Assembly: GCA_963585895.1 (NCBI GenBank)
Contig: OY757904.1
Coordinates: 85,622,543 to 85,686,542, forward strand
Reading direction: 5' to 3'
DNA length: 64,000 nucleotides
Source of the DNA: Sepioteuthis lessoniana
Lineage: Eukaryota; Mollusca; Cephalopoda; Myopsida; Loliginidae
Below the pieces are notes generated by a model. The model was not told the origin of the DNA. It searched no databases and worked only from the letters and a program-made list of their open reading frames with translations. Of this stretch, positions 47,650 through 57,105 are shown piece by piece (the first letter of the stretch is position 1; every line of letters begins with the position of its first letter). The translations under genes were made by a program, and so were the position numbers.

Positions 47650-50440
47650 AACACAAGTGGAAGAAATCCTAAAATGAGAAACTTTCAAAGCTACCTCCAC
47701 CAATCTTATATATTCATCCAAAAGTGTAGTGAAAATTTATGCCTCGGGCAGCACATCCATTCTGCCTCCTAAAAAATAAAAAACAATTTAAAAAACCAAA
47801 ACATAACAGATGTTAAAAGAATAAACATAAAAAAAATTGAGAAACACTTATTAGATTTTAATACTCCAAGAGCCCTCATGAAATTAACGTAGGATATATA
47901 AAAATAAAAATTGAAACATATATACCAAACCTCCTAAGATATTTCAATTGTCATTAAGACAATTGCACTAGACCCCCAGTGTGTGGAAGATGTGGTGAAT
48001 ACAACACAACACATGGACTGTCAAAATGAGGCATTCTGCATTAACTGCAAAAAACATCACCTCACAAATTTCATAGATTGTGAAGTCTGGAAAAGGGAAA
48101 AAGATATATCTAAAATGAAATATGCCAGAAACATTACTTTCCCAGAAGCAAGAAAAATAATAGAAGCAGTAAAATACTCAGAAATGTTAAAAAGATACAT
48201 GCCAAATACAAACCAATAAGGACACTAAACATACGAAAACAACCAAACCGGAATAAAAACTGATGTAATTACCAACTTATAAACAAGATGAGACTACTAA
48301 TTCAAGCAATGAAAACCATAATAAGAACAGTCACTGAAAACAAACAACGTTCCAAAGAAAATTCAAACACCAAAGATTCAACAAACTAAGAGACACAAAC
48401 AAAATCAAACTAGGATAATCCAATGGGGAAGCTACAAAGACTACCCACGCACCAACAGACTGGGGCATGCCACAAATCTAGAAAAAATAGATCAAAATCA
48501 ACCTCAAGAATGAAGCCCTGGAAACAATGGAAATGGAGGATGAGACCCCATATCTAAGCAAAACCCAAGAGAAAAATACAAAGAAATAAACAAAAGGGTA
48601 AAATCTTGGAAAGTATTGTAAATGAAAACAATTTATGCCTACTCAATACAGACACACAAACATGCATAAACCCATCTAGTGGAAATACCTCTGCTATCAA
48701 TTTAACCATATGTGACCTATCTATCCATATGGACTGGGCAAGTACATGATGATACTTGTAGTAGCAATCATTTCTTGATTCTCTTAAATAACATAAAACC
48801 CACCGGAAAAAACATTGTGTTGGAAATTAGACAAAGCTTACTGGTAAAAATTTGAAACTGGAAAAATAACAGACTGTGCTACAGTACATAAAAGGAAAAC
48901 ATTTTAAAAAAACATCCCCCAAATGACACCTTGAAATTCAGCTTGCGCAATCAACATGGCTTTTGACTTATCTCAGAATCAAGGAATAACAAATTCATTA
49001 TCTTTTCTGATTTGCTATCAGTGTTGGAATCATTAAAAAACAGGAAATTTGATTACCCATAAAAATACAATACAAATAAGAAAATTTATCGTATGATATA
49101 CAGATATGTTGAGTCCCAGGTCATACTAGAATCAGCAGAAATGACCAAGCGGATGAAATAGCCAGATCTACTCGAAACATAACCACAGAAAAAAAGGTTT
49201 AAAATACCATATACAGACTTTAAAATGAAGATAAATGCATATTTCAACAAGACTGGAACAGCACTAAACATAAGTTTCCAGACTTTTTTTTTACAGGTAT
49301 TTGAAATTGTCGTAGACTCTTGAAAATTCAGTATGTTATTGCTATACATCTTATGAGATGACTGACCAATTTTTATGATTTCACATTCAAATGAACAGCT
49401 ACAGCAGGAATTGGAATACACCCTGCTAAAGCTTGATTGTAACAGCTGGTGAATTTCAAAAATGCAATCTGGACGTGAGGACACTTTAGAAGAACGATAT
49501 GCAATAAAATTCTATTTTAAACTTGGAAAAAATGCCACAGAAATGTATGGAATGCTTCAGACTGCTTTTGGACCATCTCACATGAATCGAGCATCAGTTT
49601 TTGAGTGGGCATAAGAGATTCAAGGAAGGCAGGTAGTCTGTGAGGGAGGAGTAAGGAAGTCAATACACCAGAGTTGATTGGCCAAAGGGTTTGGGCTAGG
49701 GTTAGGGTTACTATCAAGTTTTTAAGGGAGTTCAGGAAGAGATTCTGTTGAAAGAGGCTAGCACTCTTCAAATCGGCTCTGTGGCATTTCCAGCAGGACA
49801 ATGCACCAGTCCACAACTCCATCATTGTCGCAGACTATTTGACCAAGATGGGCATCAAGACAGTTCCTCACCCTCCCTAGAGTCCAGACCTTGCTCCCTG
49901 TGACTTTTGGTTATTCCCTAAGCTCAGAGGCTGTCGTTATGAGATAATTGAGGAGATGAAAGAGGCTGTGACGAAGGTCATTGACATGGTCAGACAAGAG
50001 GACTTTCATGGGACCTTCCAGAAGTTGTTGGAATGGTACAAGTGCATTGCAACCGGAGGAGATTACTTCGAAGGGGACTAGAGTTTCATGTGTGTACTAT
50101 CAATAAAAGTGCCCATACAAAAAAAGTCTTGAAACTTATTTAATGATCCTCATAATAAATTACTAGAAATTAAACCTACATTGGGGAAATGGAAACAAGG
50201 CTACAGAAAAAACCGAAAAGATGAAGTTATATTGTCCAGACTTCATATTAGTCTTACAAGGACAACACATTCCTACTTACTTGAAGCCAAGTAGCAACCA
50301 ATGTGTCATACATGCTAGACCAAATACACTGTGAAATTCATTCTCATTGAATGTACCAACCTGACCCATATAAGAGAAATCTTTTATAGTGCAAATGATA
50401 TGAAGGAACTGTTTAAAAAAAAACTGAAATGCATAATGTA
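47650..50440 (+). mobile_element. Jockey-like LINE, internally deleted, split by mariner
   Basis: The ORF1 end is seen as CTRPPVCGRCGEYNTTHG, then FCINCKKHHLTNFIDCEVWK (CCHC-type knuckles, 47960-48100). ORF2 starts are unreadable. An endonuclease end (NPSSGNTSAINLTICDLSIH, about 48670-48730) is followed soon by RNase H (FSDLLSVLESLKNRKFDY, about 48990-49050, then PGHTRI and NDQADEIARSTRNITTEKK). The RT domain is therefore missing. The C-terminal part resumes after the mariner with LLEIKPTLGKWKQGYRKNRK and LSRLHISLTRTTHSYLLEAK (50160-50290). Confidence 0.85.
49273..50136 (+). mobile_element. Mariner-family DNA transposon, internally deleted
   Basis: 864 bp between TA dinucleotides (49271-49272 and 50137-50138), with imperfect terminal inverted repeats (AGTTTCCAGACTTTTTTTTT versus AGTTTCAAGACTTTTTTTGT read inward). 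The transposase starts near 49457 (MQSGREDTLEERYAIKFYFK). After AKGFGL the frame jumps, and the second half begins WHFQQDNAPVHNSIIVADYL, then SPDLAPCDFWLFPKLRG and GGDYFEGD. The second and third catalytic Asp of DD34D are present, but the segment with the first Asp is deleted. Non-autonomous. Confidence 0.9.
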
Positions 50441-50848
50441 ATGTCATTCCAAAAAGTGGTGAATTTATACAGAAAAATCTAAAGGAATTTTTGTAGTGAA
50501 ATTGAAAGGCAGAATCTGCAGACTGCTGCCTCTGATGAGCCAACTGGGGTTCGTTGTTCAAAGAGACAATAAGTGGCATGCTGTATATGAAGGCGGAACA
50601 GCCAACGTTTATGTGAATCCAGCAACTGTCCACAGCTGGATAAAAAACAGGCGGTGAGCCGAATGAACGAGAGAAATGAAATGTGACAACGAAGCTGTGT
50701 GAATTGAATTCCTTTCATAGCAACGCTGAAAGAAAGAAACAAGAAGTGACAAGCTAAATGGCCTACCTCAAAGTTCAAAGCTGGTCTTGCGTGGAGAGTA
50801 CCGGAAGTATAGAAAAACGGAAGCATGAGCGTCATTGGGAGTGCAATT

Positions 50849-53466
50849 TGTAGGTCACGTGTCTCATCTCTGGTGGGATGGGGTTTACGACATATGCAAA
50901 TTTTGGCCAGTCAAAACCAGTATAAAAGAAGTAATCTCAGCATTGTTGTGGGGCATTTGTTGCTTCACAGCAGGATTGTACAAACCAGTGTATTAACGCA
51001 GCAAGTAAGAGAGAGAGAGAAAGAAACAGAGAGACAGGACTGGTGGCAACAGTTAAACGGTTTCAAGTAAGAGAGAAAGAGTTAGACAGGACCTGTAGCA
51101 AGCAGTTAAAAGGTTTCAATTTTCATCAAGACCAAATTTCTTCTACAAACTGTTTTTCTACAAGAAATATTTCAACAAAATCTGACTCTTTTCACAAGTT
51201 GTTCCTCTGCAAGAAAAAAAACACTTTTTTCTACAAGACTGTTCCCTACAAATAACTTTCAATGAAACCATATTCTTTCTACAAACCGTTTCTCTACTAA
51301 TAAATTCCAACATAACAGACCTTTCCATTCCTCCCCCACTTTTTTTACCAGATTTCACATTAACCAGACTTTGACTACGGTTTGACTCTAAGGCACTAGG
51401 TTTTGGCTATTGAAAGCATGAAATTAGCAGGGGTTCAAAATCCCCCGCTGACATGAGTATACTAGCCATTGTACCCCTGCCTTCACCAAGGTGGATATCC
51501 CTCTGGGTAAATTCTCAGCAGAAGTTCAACTCTGTGGTGGGTGGTTGTAGCAAGAGAAGAAACTTACCTCCTTGATCAAAGCGCGTAAGACTATGCCTTG
51601 CGTATCAAGCAGTAGAAAATATGTCAACTTCTGGAGGCAGAAGTTATCGTGGGCAGATCTCATCTCTCGCGAGAAGAAATCTACCATGCATGTAAATTTC
51701 TATATGCCGGAATTGGCATGAAAGAGCATGCCAGCAATAGGAGAGGGTTGTTGTTATTCTTTGCGGACTGCTTTTTTGACTGACAGAACGAACGAGTTGA
51801 TCAGAAGTATACTGAGGAAGAGCTGCAAGTCGCGTGTGTTGTTATTTTTAGTCAATTGAGGCTACCCAATTGTCTGAGGACTGGGGTACTGCTCTTGTTT
51901 GAACTGGTTCTACAACAAAATATTTCGGCACAATGGCAAAGGTTTGCCTGGGCAGCGACATTTTAAAGCCATTTTCTGGCATGGGTGACATGGTGGCCTG
52001 GCTAAAAAAGGTCAGGCTAGTAGCCAGACTTCAGCATGTAGATGACATCACCAGTTTGCTGCCATTGTACCTGGTGGGGGATGCTCTAGCTCTCTATATG
52101 GAAATGAAGGAGGAGGACCAGAAGGACATCAGCCTGATCGAGGCCCGGCTTAAGGAAGCATTTACGGACAGTGCCTTTACGGCATACAGAAAATTGACCA
52201 TGGTTAGTTGAACTGGTGAACATGTCAACGTATATGCCAACAAAATCAGGCAATTGGCTGGGTTTGAGGGAGCTGGACTGGAGAGGTTCATGAAGCTGGC
52301 TTTCGTCACAGGTTTTCCTAATACCATTTCAATTGAGCTGCAGCAAGCCCCGAATATCGAAACCCTGGCCATGGGAGACCTGCTAGCGCGAGCCAGAGTA
52401 TTGACAACTGGGGACCAAAGCTAGGACGTGGCCACGACTGTCAGCTCACTCCGTGGTTGCATTGCACCTGCTGCTAAGTGTGGCTCTATTTCCAATGTGA
52501 TCTGCCATAGATGCAACAGCAAAGGTCACATTGCAAAAGACTGCCAGAAGCGCGGGACACGTTTCCAGTGTGGAGAGATTGGACACTGGGCCCGGGACTG
52601 TTCGGGAAACGAAACAGGGGACAAGGCATCAGCACCAGCCTTCTCCCCCATGAAGATGTGAATGTGGTGCTCCCAGCAGCGAGCATCTATGTTGACGGAG
52701 CAAAGTGTTCAGCACTAATTGATAACAGCTGCTCGTGAACAATCATTGATGCAGTTTGATGCCGATCTTGGAGGAGAGCGATTGTGAACATGATGACGAT
52801 TGGAGGCATGTCTCGTCTGTGCTGCGGTGATGGAATAGTAACTGTGTCCATGGAGGAAGGCAGTTCTGCTAAAATCAGTGTGCTGTTGGTACGTAGTAAA
52901 CCACTAGGATTTGACTTGCTGTTGGGGATCAATGTTATAAAAGCACTGGGAGGCATGGTTGTTGGATCAACAAGATCGGTACAACTCAGCAACAAGGAAA
53001 TTGTCAAGAGTGCAGCCATTTCCATCAATGAACTCGATTTCACCACAACTTTCAACCATTGGAGCCAGGCCTGGACTGTGGCATGGAAGTGGTCTGAGGG
53101 GCGCGCACCTGAGGCACTAGACAACAGGGTGGCAGAATATCCAGTAGCAGCAGACATTCGGGAGGACTACGAACAGGAGCTCTGTACATGGATGAGCAAT
53201 GGCTGGCTTGTTCCATACAAAGAGGAAGAACTGGGACCCCCCCAAAGGGCTGATCTCCCTGATGACCGTACTGCAGCAGCATAAATCAAAAGTACGTCCA
53301 GTGATGGAATTTTGACAGCTCAACTGTCATGTTGATGTTTTCACAGCCAACGCTAAATTATGTGCATGGTGGCAAAAGTGTTCCAGTGTATCCCTGTTGG
53401 ACCTTAAGAGGGCATATGTTCAGGTGCATGTCCAGAAGACACTGAGGATGTTCCAGACTGTGAAGA
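50849..53466 (+). mobile_element. Gypsy element C: 5' LTR to RT, truncated
   Basis: Same group as A, B and D. The putative 5' LTR starts TGTAGGTCACGTG at 50849 and may end near 51398 (GGCACTA). It has ATGCAAAT at 50894-50901 and TATAAAA at 50921-50927. A purine-rich direct duplication is seen at 51000-51120. A perfect TCTCGCGAGA palindrome occurs at 51665-51674. gag begins at ATG 51933. The element stops abruptly in RT after LLDLKRAYVQVHVQK...FQTVK at 53466, where unrelated sequence starts. Confidence 0.82.
51933..53466 (+). pseudogene. gag, protease and partial RT of element C
   Basis: Capsid: GMGDMVAWLKKVRLVARLQ, PLYLVGDALALYMEMKEED; stop at 52209, then NVYANKIRQLAGFEGAG and AFVTGFPNTI. 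Two knuckles follow: CHRCNSKGHIAKDC and a defective one, FQCGEIGHWARDC (first Cys lost). The protease reads ALIDNSCS then stop (D-S-G replaced by D-N-S). The linker reads KPLGFDLLLGINVIKALGG and a Trp-rich segment. The RT start is PPQRADLPDD (frame-shifted) to DLKRAYVQVHVQ. Non-functional. Confidence 0.88.
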
Positions 53467-53603
53467 TTGTTGACGCACCTCTTTCTCGTCCCTCTCATAT
53501 TTCAACATTGGGGACGAGAATTCCTCTCCCTTTAGTCTCTCTCTCTCTTTCTTTCTCTCAACAACTACGAAAGAATATTCCGCTACTACATTTTCGTAGG
53601 GCG
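53467..53603. other. Hairpin-rich junction between element C and the Gmr1-like element
   Basis: Two perfect inverted repeats: TTCTCGTCCC/GGGACGAGAA (53483-53492 and 53511-53520) and CTACGAAA/TTTCGTAG (53565-53572 and 53592-53599), separated by a (TC)n tract. It is related neither to element C pol nor to the Gmr1 LTR. It may be the rest of the deleted Gmr1 interior, or filler DNA at a rearrangement breakpoint. Confidence 0.75.
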
Positions 53604-55742
53604 TTAGAGAAATAAACCTGGGTATTTTTTTATTAATTTCTCTAAGCCCTCTCTCTCTGAAACAGACAACTGGCTTAATTTTAACTCGAATCTATTCGGC
53701 ATTTCCGAGTTCTTAATTTTTCGAGGTGGGCCTTCTTGACGGACATATCTCTTTAATTTGTTTGCATGACACACTTGTGTCTGCTTCTTTCCCTCGTGGG
53801 TATCAATCCTATATGTCCTCTTGTCTATTCTCCGTGATATTACGTATGGACCTATATATCGTCCACCACAGTGTGGTCCTTTATTTGCGGATTGTAGCAG
53901 GACTTCGTTGCCCTTTTCAAATTCTTCCTTCTTAGCCACTTGTGAGGGTCCTCTCATCTTTCTCTTATCTTCTCGATAAGTATCAGAGAATTTATTCCCA
54001 TTATTCGTTGGACCTTCATCCTTTCTCTGACGACTGGTCCTTTTCTCTTTCTGTTTATTGAGGTGTGGAAGGTTCACTTCTTTCCTTTCCACTTTCTCAC
54101 TCTGCGAGCGATTATGTCGTTTGTGCTGCCCACGTGGCTCAGCCGCCATCTTGTCTCCATGTTTGGCGTTCATTCTCGCCATCTTTTTTTCTTCATTTTT
54201 GGCGCTCATTTTCGCCAACTTGCTTTCTCCATTTTTGGTGTTCATCTTCGCCATCTTCTTTCCATGTTTGGTGTTCATTCTCGCCATCTTACACGGGTGA
54301 CACTTTTTTGTTTTTACTTCATTTCCCAGTATGAGGGAGATTCCTTTCATAGGTAGCTTGTCTACCACACCAACTTGAATTGGTCCATTTTTCCACTGGG
54401 ACTTCAGTGTTATTTTACACAGCAGTATTTTTACCCTCTTTCCGCCAATACCCTCTATCATCACAGTCTCACGTGTCGTTTCTATTACCCCTTTAGGTAA
54501 TTTATTTCGTAGAAGTAACGACTGAGATGCTCCGGTATCTCGTAAAATTGAGACTTCCACTGGTCCTCCATGTGGGCCTCTTATCACACCTCTCTTCGTC
54601 CAAGGTCGATAAGACTTGTCTACTCTAGCGGTCGTGACAGCTTCCTGTGGTTTTCTCAGCTGGGTTCGGTTTCTTTCAGGACCTTTTCCAAGCTGACACC
54701 TTATGGCTATGTGTCCAGCCTTTCCACATTTGTAGCAGACCACTGTTTTGCTGCTACTTTGGAAGGTCCTTCTATTTTCTTCCTTAGGTCTTCCTTCAGG
54801 GCTTAACTCAGCTTTATATTTCACTCTGCTTCCCGTGTACGTTTTTTTCTTCGTCTTTCGGTGTGTGAGGATGTATTCGTCTGCTAGTGCGGCCATTTCA
54901 TAAGTCACGTCAGTTTTCCTTTCACTTAGGTGAACCCTGACTTCTTCTGGCACGCAGTTTAAGAATTCTTCAGCTAATATTAGCTGCCGGAGTTTCTCAG
55001 CGTCTCCGTCTATCCTCTTAGAATCACACCACTTATCCAGCGCATTCTCTTTTTCTCGCAGAAATTCCACATAAGACTGGTTTTCTGTTTTTCTCTGTGT
55101 TCTGAATTTCTGTCTATAAGCTTCTGGAACCAACTCAAAGCTTTTTAGAACCGCTGCTTTCACCAAATCATAGTCGGCGCAATTTTCTGTGGGCAGAGTT
55201 GCATATTCTCTCTGTGCTTTTCCTGTCAGCACAGTTTGGAGTAGCATTGACCAGCATTCTTTCGGCCATCCGAGATTTAGTGCAGTTCGCTCAAAATGTG
55301 CGAAGTATCCGTCTACGTTGGCTTCTTCAAATTTTGGGACTAGCCTCGCTTGCTTCGTTACTTCGAAACTGTCATGGCTTCCTTTGCGTCCTCTTATTGC
55401 CAAGTCGACTTCTCGCAGCCTCGTTTCTTGCTGAATTTTTGCTTTCTCCAGTTCCATCTTATTTCTCTGTAGTTCCATTTGGGCTTGTATTTTGATTTTC
55501 TCCAGTTCAATTTGTTCTGGTGTCATTCTTATTATTTCTGTCGGTAGCTCCTCTAATGCTGCTTCCTCGAACACATTTTCGTCCACCATGTGTTCGACTA
55601 TTTTTCTAACGAGTTCATGTTTCTTCATAGTTTTCTGAACATCTAACTCAAGCTTCTCGCCAATTTTCACTATCTCGCTTTTTCTCAGCCTCTCCAACTT
55701 TTCCATGGAGGGTTCTTTTAAAAAGTTTCCTATTTTGTCCAT
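53604..55742 (-). CDS. Gmr1-like gypsy Gag-Pol fragment, intact 712-codon ORF
   Basis: No stop or frameshift. An N-terminal helical region includes an Ile/Glu/Lys coiled coil (about 72-115). The capsid C-terminal part (about 205-300, e.g. YVEFLREKENALDKWC, LAEEFLNCVPEEVRVHL) is of the type from which vertebrate SCAN domains are thought to derive. One zinc knuckle CYKCGKAGHIAIRC (about 336-349) is followed by protease ILRDTGASQSLLLRN (about 400) and then a four-unit 11-12-residue basic repeat (about 481-528, M-A-(R/K)-M-(N/S)-(T/A)-K-(H/N)). The integrase tail follows (FEKGNEVLLQS, RYIGPYVISRRIDKRTYRI, about 625-660), then a pre-RT segment (LSVSEREGLEKLIKKYPGLF, about 691-710). Integrase tail before RT is the Gmr1 order. 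The integrase zinc and DDE domains are absent. Confidence 0.88.
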   Translation of the reverse strand: MDKIGNFLKEPSMEKLERLRKSEIVKIGEKLELDVQKTMKKHELVRKIVEHMVDENVFEEAALEELPTEIIRMTPEQIELEKIKIQAQMELQRNKMELEKAKIQQETRLREVDLAIRGRKGSHDSFEVTKQARLVPKFEEANVDGYFAHFERTALNLGWPKECWSMLLQTVLTGKAQREYATLPTENCADYDLVKAAVLKSFELVPEAYRQKFRTQRKTENQSYVEFLREKENALDKWCDSKRIDGDAEKLRQLILAEEFLNCVPEEVRVHLSERKTDVTYEMAALADEYILTHRKTKKKTYTGSRVKYKAELSPEGRPKEENRRTFQSSSKTVVCYKCGKAGHIAIRCQLGKGPERNRTQLRKPQEAVTTARVDKSYRPWTKRGVIRGPHGGPVEVSILRDTGASQSLLLRNKLPKGVIETTRETVMIEGIGGKRVKILLCKITLKSQWKNGPIQVGVVDKLPMKGISLILGNEVKTKKCHPCKMARMNTKHGKKMAKMNTKNGESKLAKMSAKNEEKKMARMNAKHGDKMAAEPRGQHKRHNRSQSEKVERKEVNLPHLNKQKEKRTSRQRKDEGPTNNGNKFSDTYREDKRKMRGPSQVAKKEEFEKGNEVLLQSANKGPHCGGRYIGPYVISRRIDKRTYRIDTHEGKKQTQVCHANKLKRYVRQEGPPRKIKNSEMPNRFELKLSQLSVSEREGLEKLIKKYPGLFL

Positions 55743-55989
55743 TTTTCTTTAATTTTCTCAAACAGTTATCTCAACGGGTAATTTTTGACTGTTTCGACGA
55801 TATTCCTTTTTTTTCTTTCATGGTCTCCCAGGGTAGATTTAGACGGCAGGAATTGTCATACGACTACAAGCAATAAATATTATTAATAATAATAATAATA
55901 TCTAATCCCGGACATGAGCCCCCATTTTAGGTCTGTATGGGTCGGGAATAAAGGTTAAGATATCCCCGGACGAGACACCATTTTTAGTC

Positions 55990-57056
55990 TGTGACGCGAA
56001 ATTGCTCAAAATCCCAAAACAGGACTTTATTTTCGCACGTGTGAAGACGGGGCAGGTTGGCACTTGATCCCCTATAGAATAAGTCCTCGTTCAGAGTTTT
56101 TCTCTCAGGCATATAAGACCTGGCATATTACGTGAGGGATCAATTTTTAGAGCCAGACTGACCGCCGCTGGCAAGGGGTTCCAAATTTCACACTATCACA
56201 CACCCACCAGGCCGCTAAACTTCCTTCCCCTCAACTATGGAAGAATATAGGTCTTAGTCGTAATAATATTATATGGTAGTAGTCGGCAACTCCGGTTTCC
56301 CGTGTGATATTTTAGGAATTAATAGGACAATTCTAAGCAAGATAACATAAGGCGAATAGAAGCTAAAAAGGAAATGTGACAACAACAAATTCGTAGTAGA
56401 ACGGCAAAGAATAACATAGACCACATGGTAACATAAAAATACATGAATTCCTTTACTACAGTTATATACACTTTCAAAGTGTCAAAACATATAATAATTG
56501 GACAGTCCACGAATATAAATGTCTTTTCTTGACTTTTGTCTTTCTTCAAATTAAGAGAGAGAGAGAGAGTGGTATGCAAAGTTTGGGTATAAAGGAAAAT
56601 GGCCCCAAAGTTACTTATCTTATTTTTCGACGGGGTTCCACTGGAGAATCTTTCTTCTTTCACGGGCTACTAGACTTTGTTCTGTTTTTAATACTGGCTT
56701 GAAGAACTCGGGTCCCTCATGTCTCAGTATTCTTTTGTCTTCAACCCGGAGTAGAATGGCTATGGTTCGTCTGCCCACTACGGACCCTGCTCAAAAACTA
56801 AACTTTCTTACTATCTATTTCCGCTGACGGGGGGGAGCCCCACTTCTGTTTTGGGGTCCCAGCCAATCATTTGGCTTCTCTCTTCTCCCCCCTTGGTGTC
56901 CGGCGACCTGAGGTTACTAAGTACCAACACCTGTTGATACCCCTCTGTGACCTACATTCCTCCTTAACGGTCACTTTTTTGACGGCTAGGTACTGTTAAT
57001 TTCAACGGGAGGATAGTAATTTTATCTCCCTCCTCCCAGTGGGATATCACGTGACA
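55990..57056 (-). repeat. 5' LTR of the Gmr1-like element
   Basis: 1067 bp, same family as the solo LTRs 6059-7092 and 62786-63853. AATAAAGTCC (minus strand) near its end supplies a polyadenylation signal. Confidence 0.93.
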
Positions 57057-57105
57057 GTTAGCTCTCAACTAGAAGCTATTTTGGCATATGTGTAACCAGA
57101 CGCAA

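Larger units (their letters stand above)
53467..57056 (-). mobile_element. Gmr1-like gypsy element: 5' LTR, leader and Gag-Pol start, 3' end lost
   Basis: Transcribed right to left. The 5' LTR is 55990-57056 (TGTCACGTGA start, CGTCACA end). A 9-bp spacer is followed by a proline-tRNA-like primer site TGGTGTCTCGTCCGGGGAT (55980-55962), and a second, similar site lies 56 bp further (55924-55905). After a 160-bp leader comes the 712-codon ORF. No RT body, RNase H or 3' LTR follows; the element ends in the junction at 53467-53603. It lies immediately next to the last 13 bp of the 5' LTR of element D. Confidence 0.88.

Noticed and set aside
54058-54356. + strand open frames of 80-98 codons around 54.06-54.36 kb and 55.19-55.49 kb
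   Set aside because: They overlap the long minus-strand Gag-Pol frame and are its antisense shadows; the repetitive ones mirror the minisatellite.
53604-55742. The 712-codon frame as a domesticated host gene
   Set aside because: It sits next to a matching 5' LTR, primer site and leader, in an unspliced retroelement layout. Domestication cannot be claimed without expression or conservation data.
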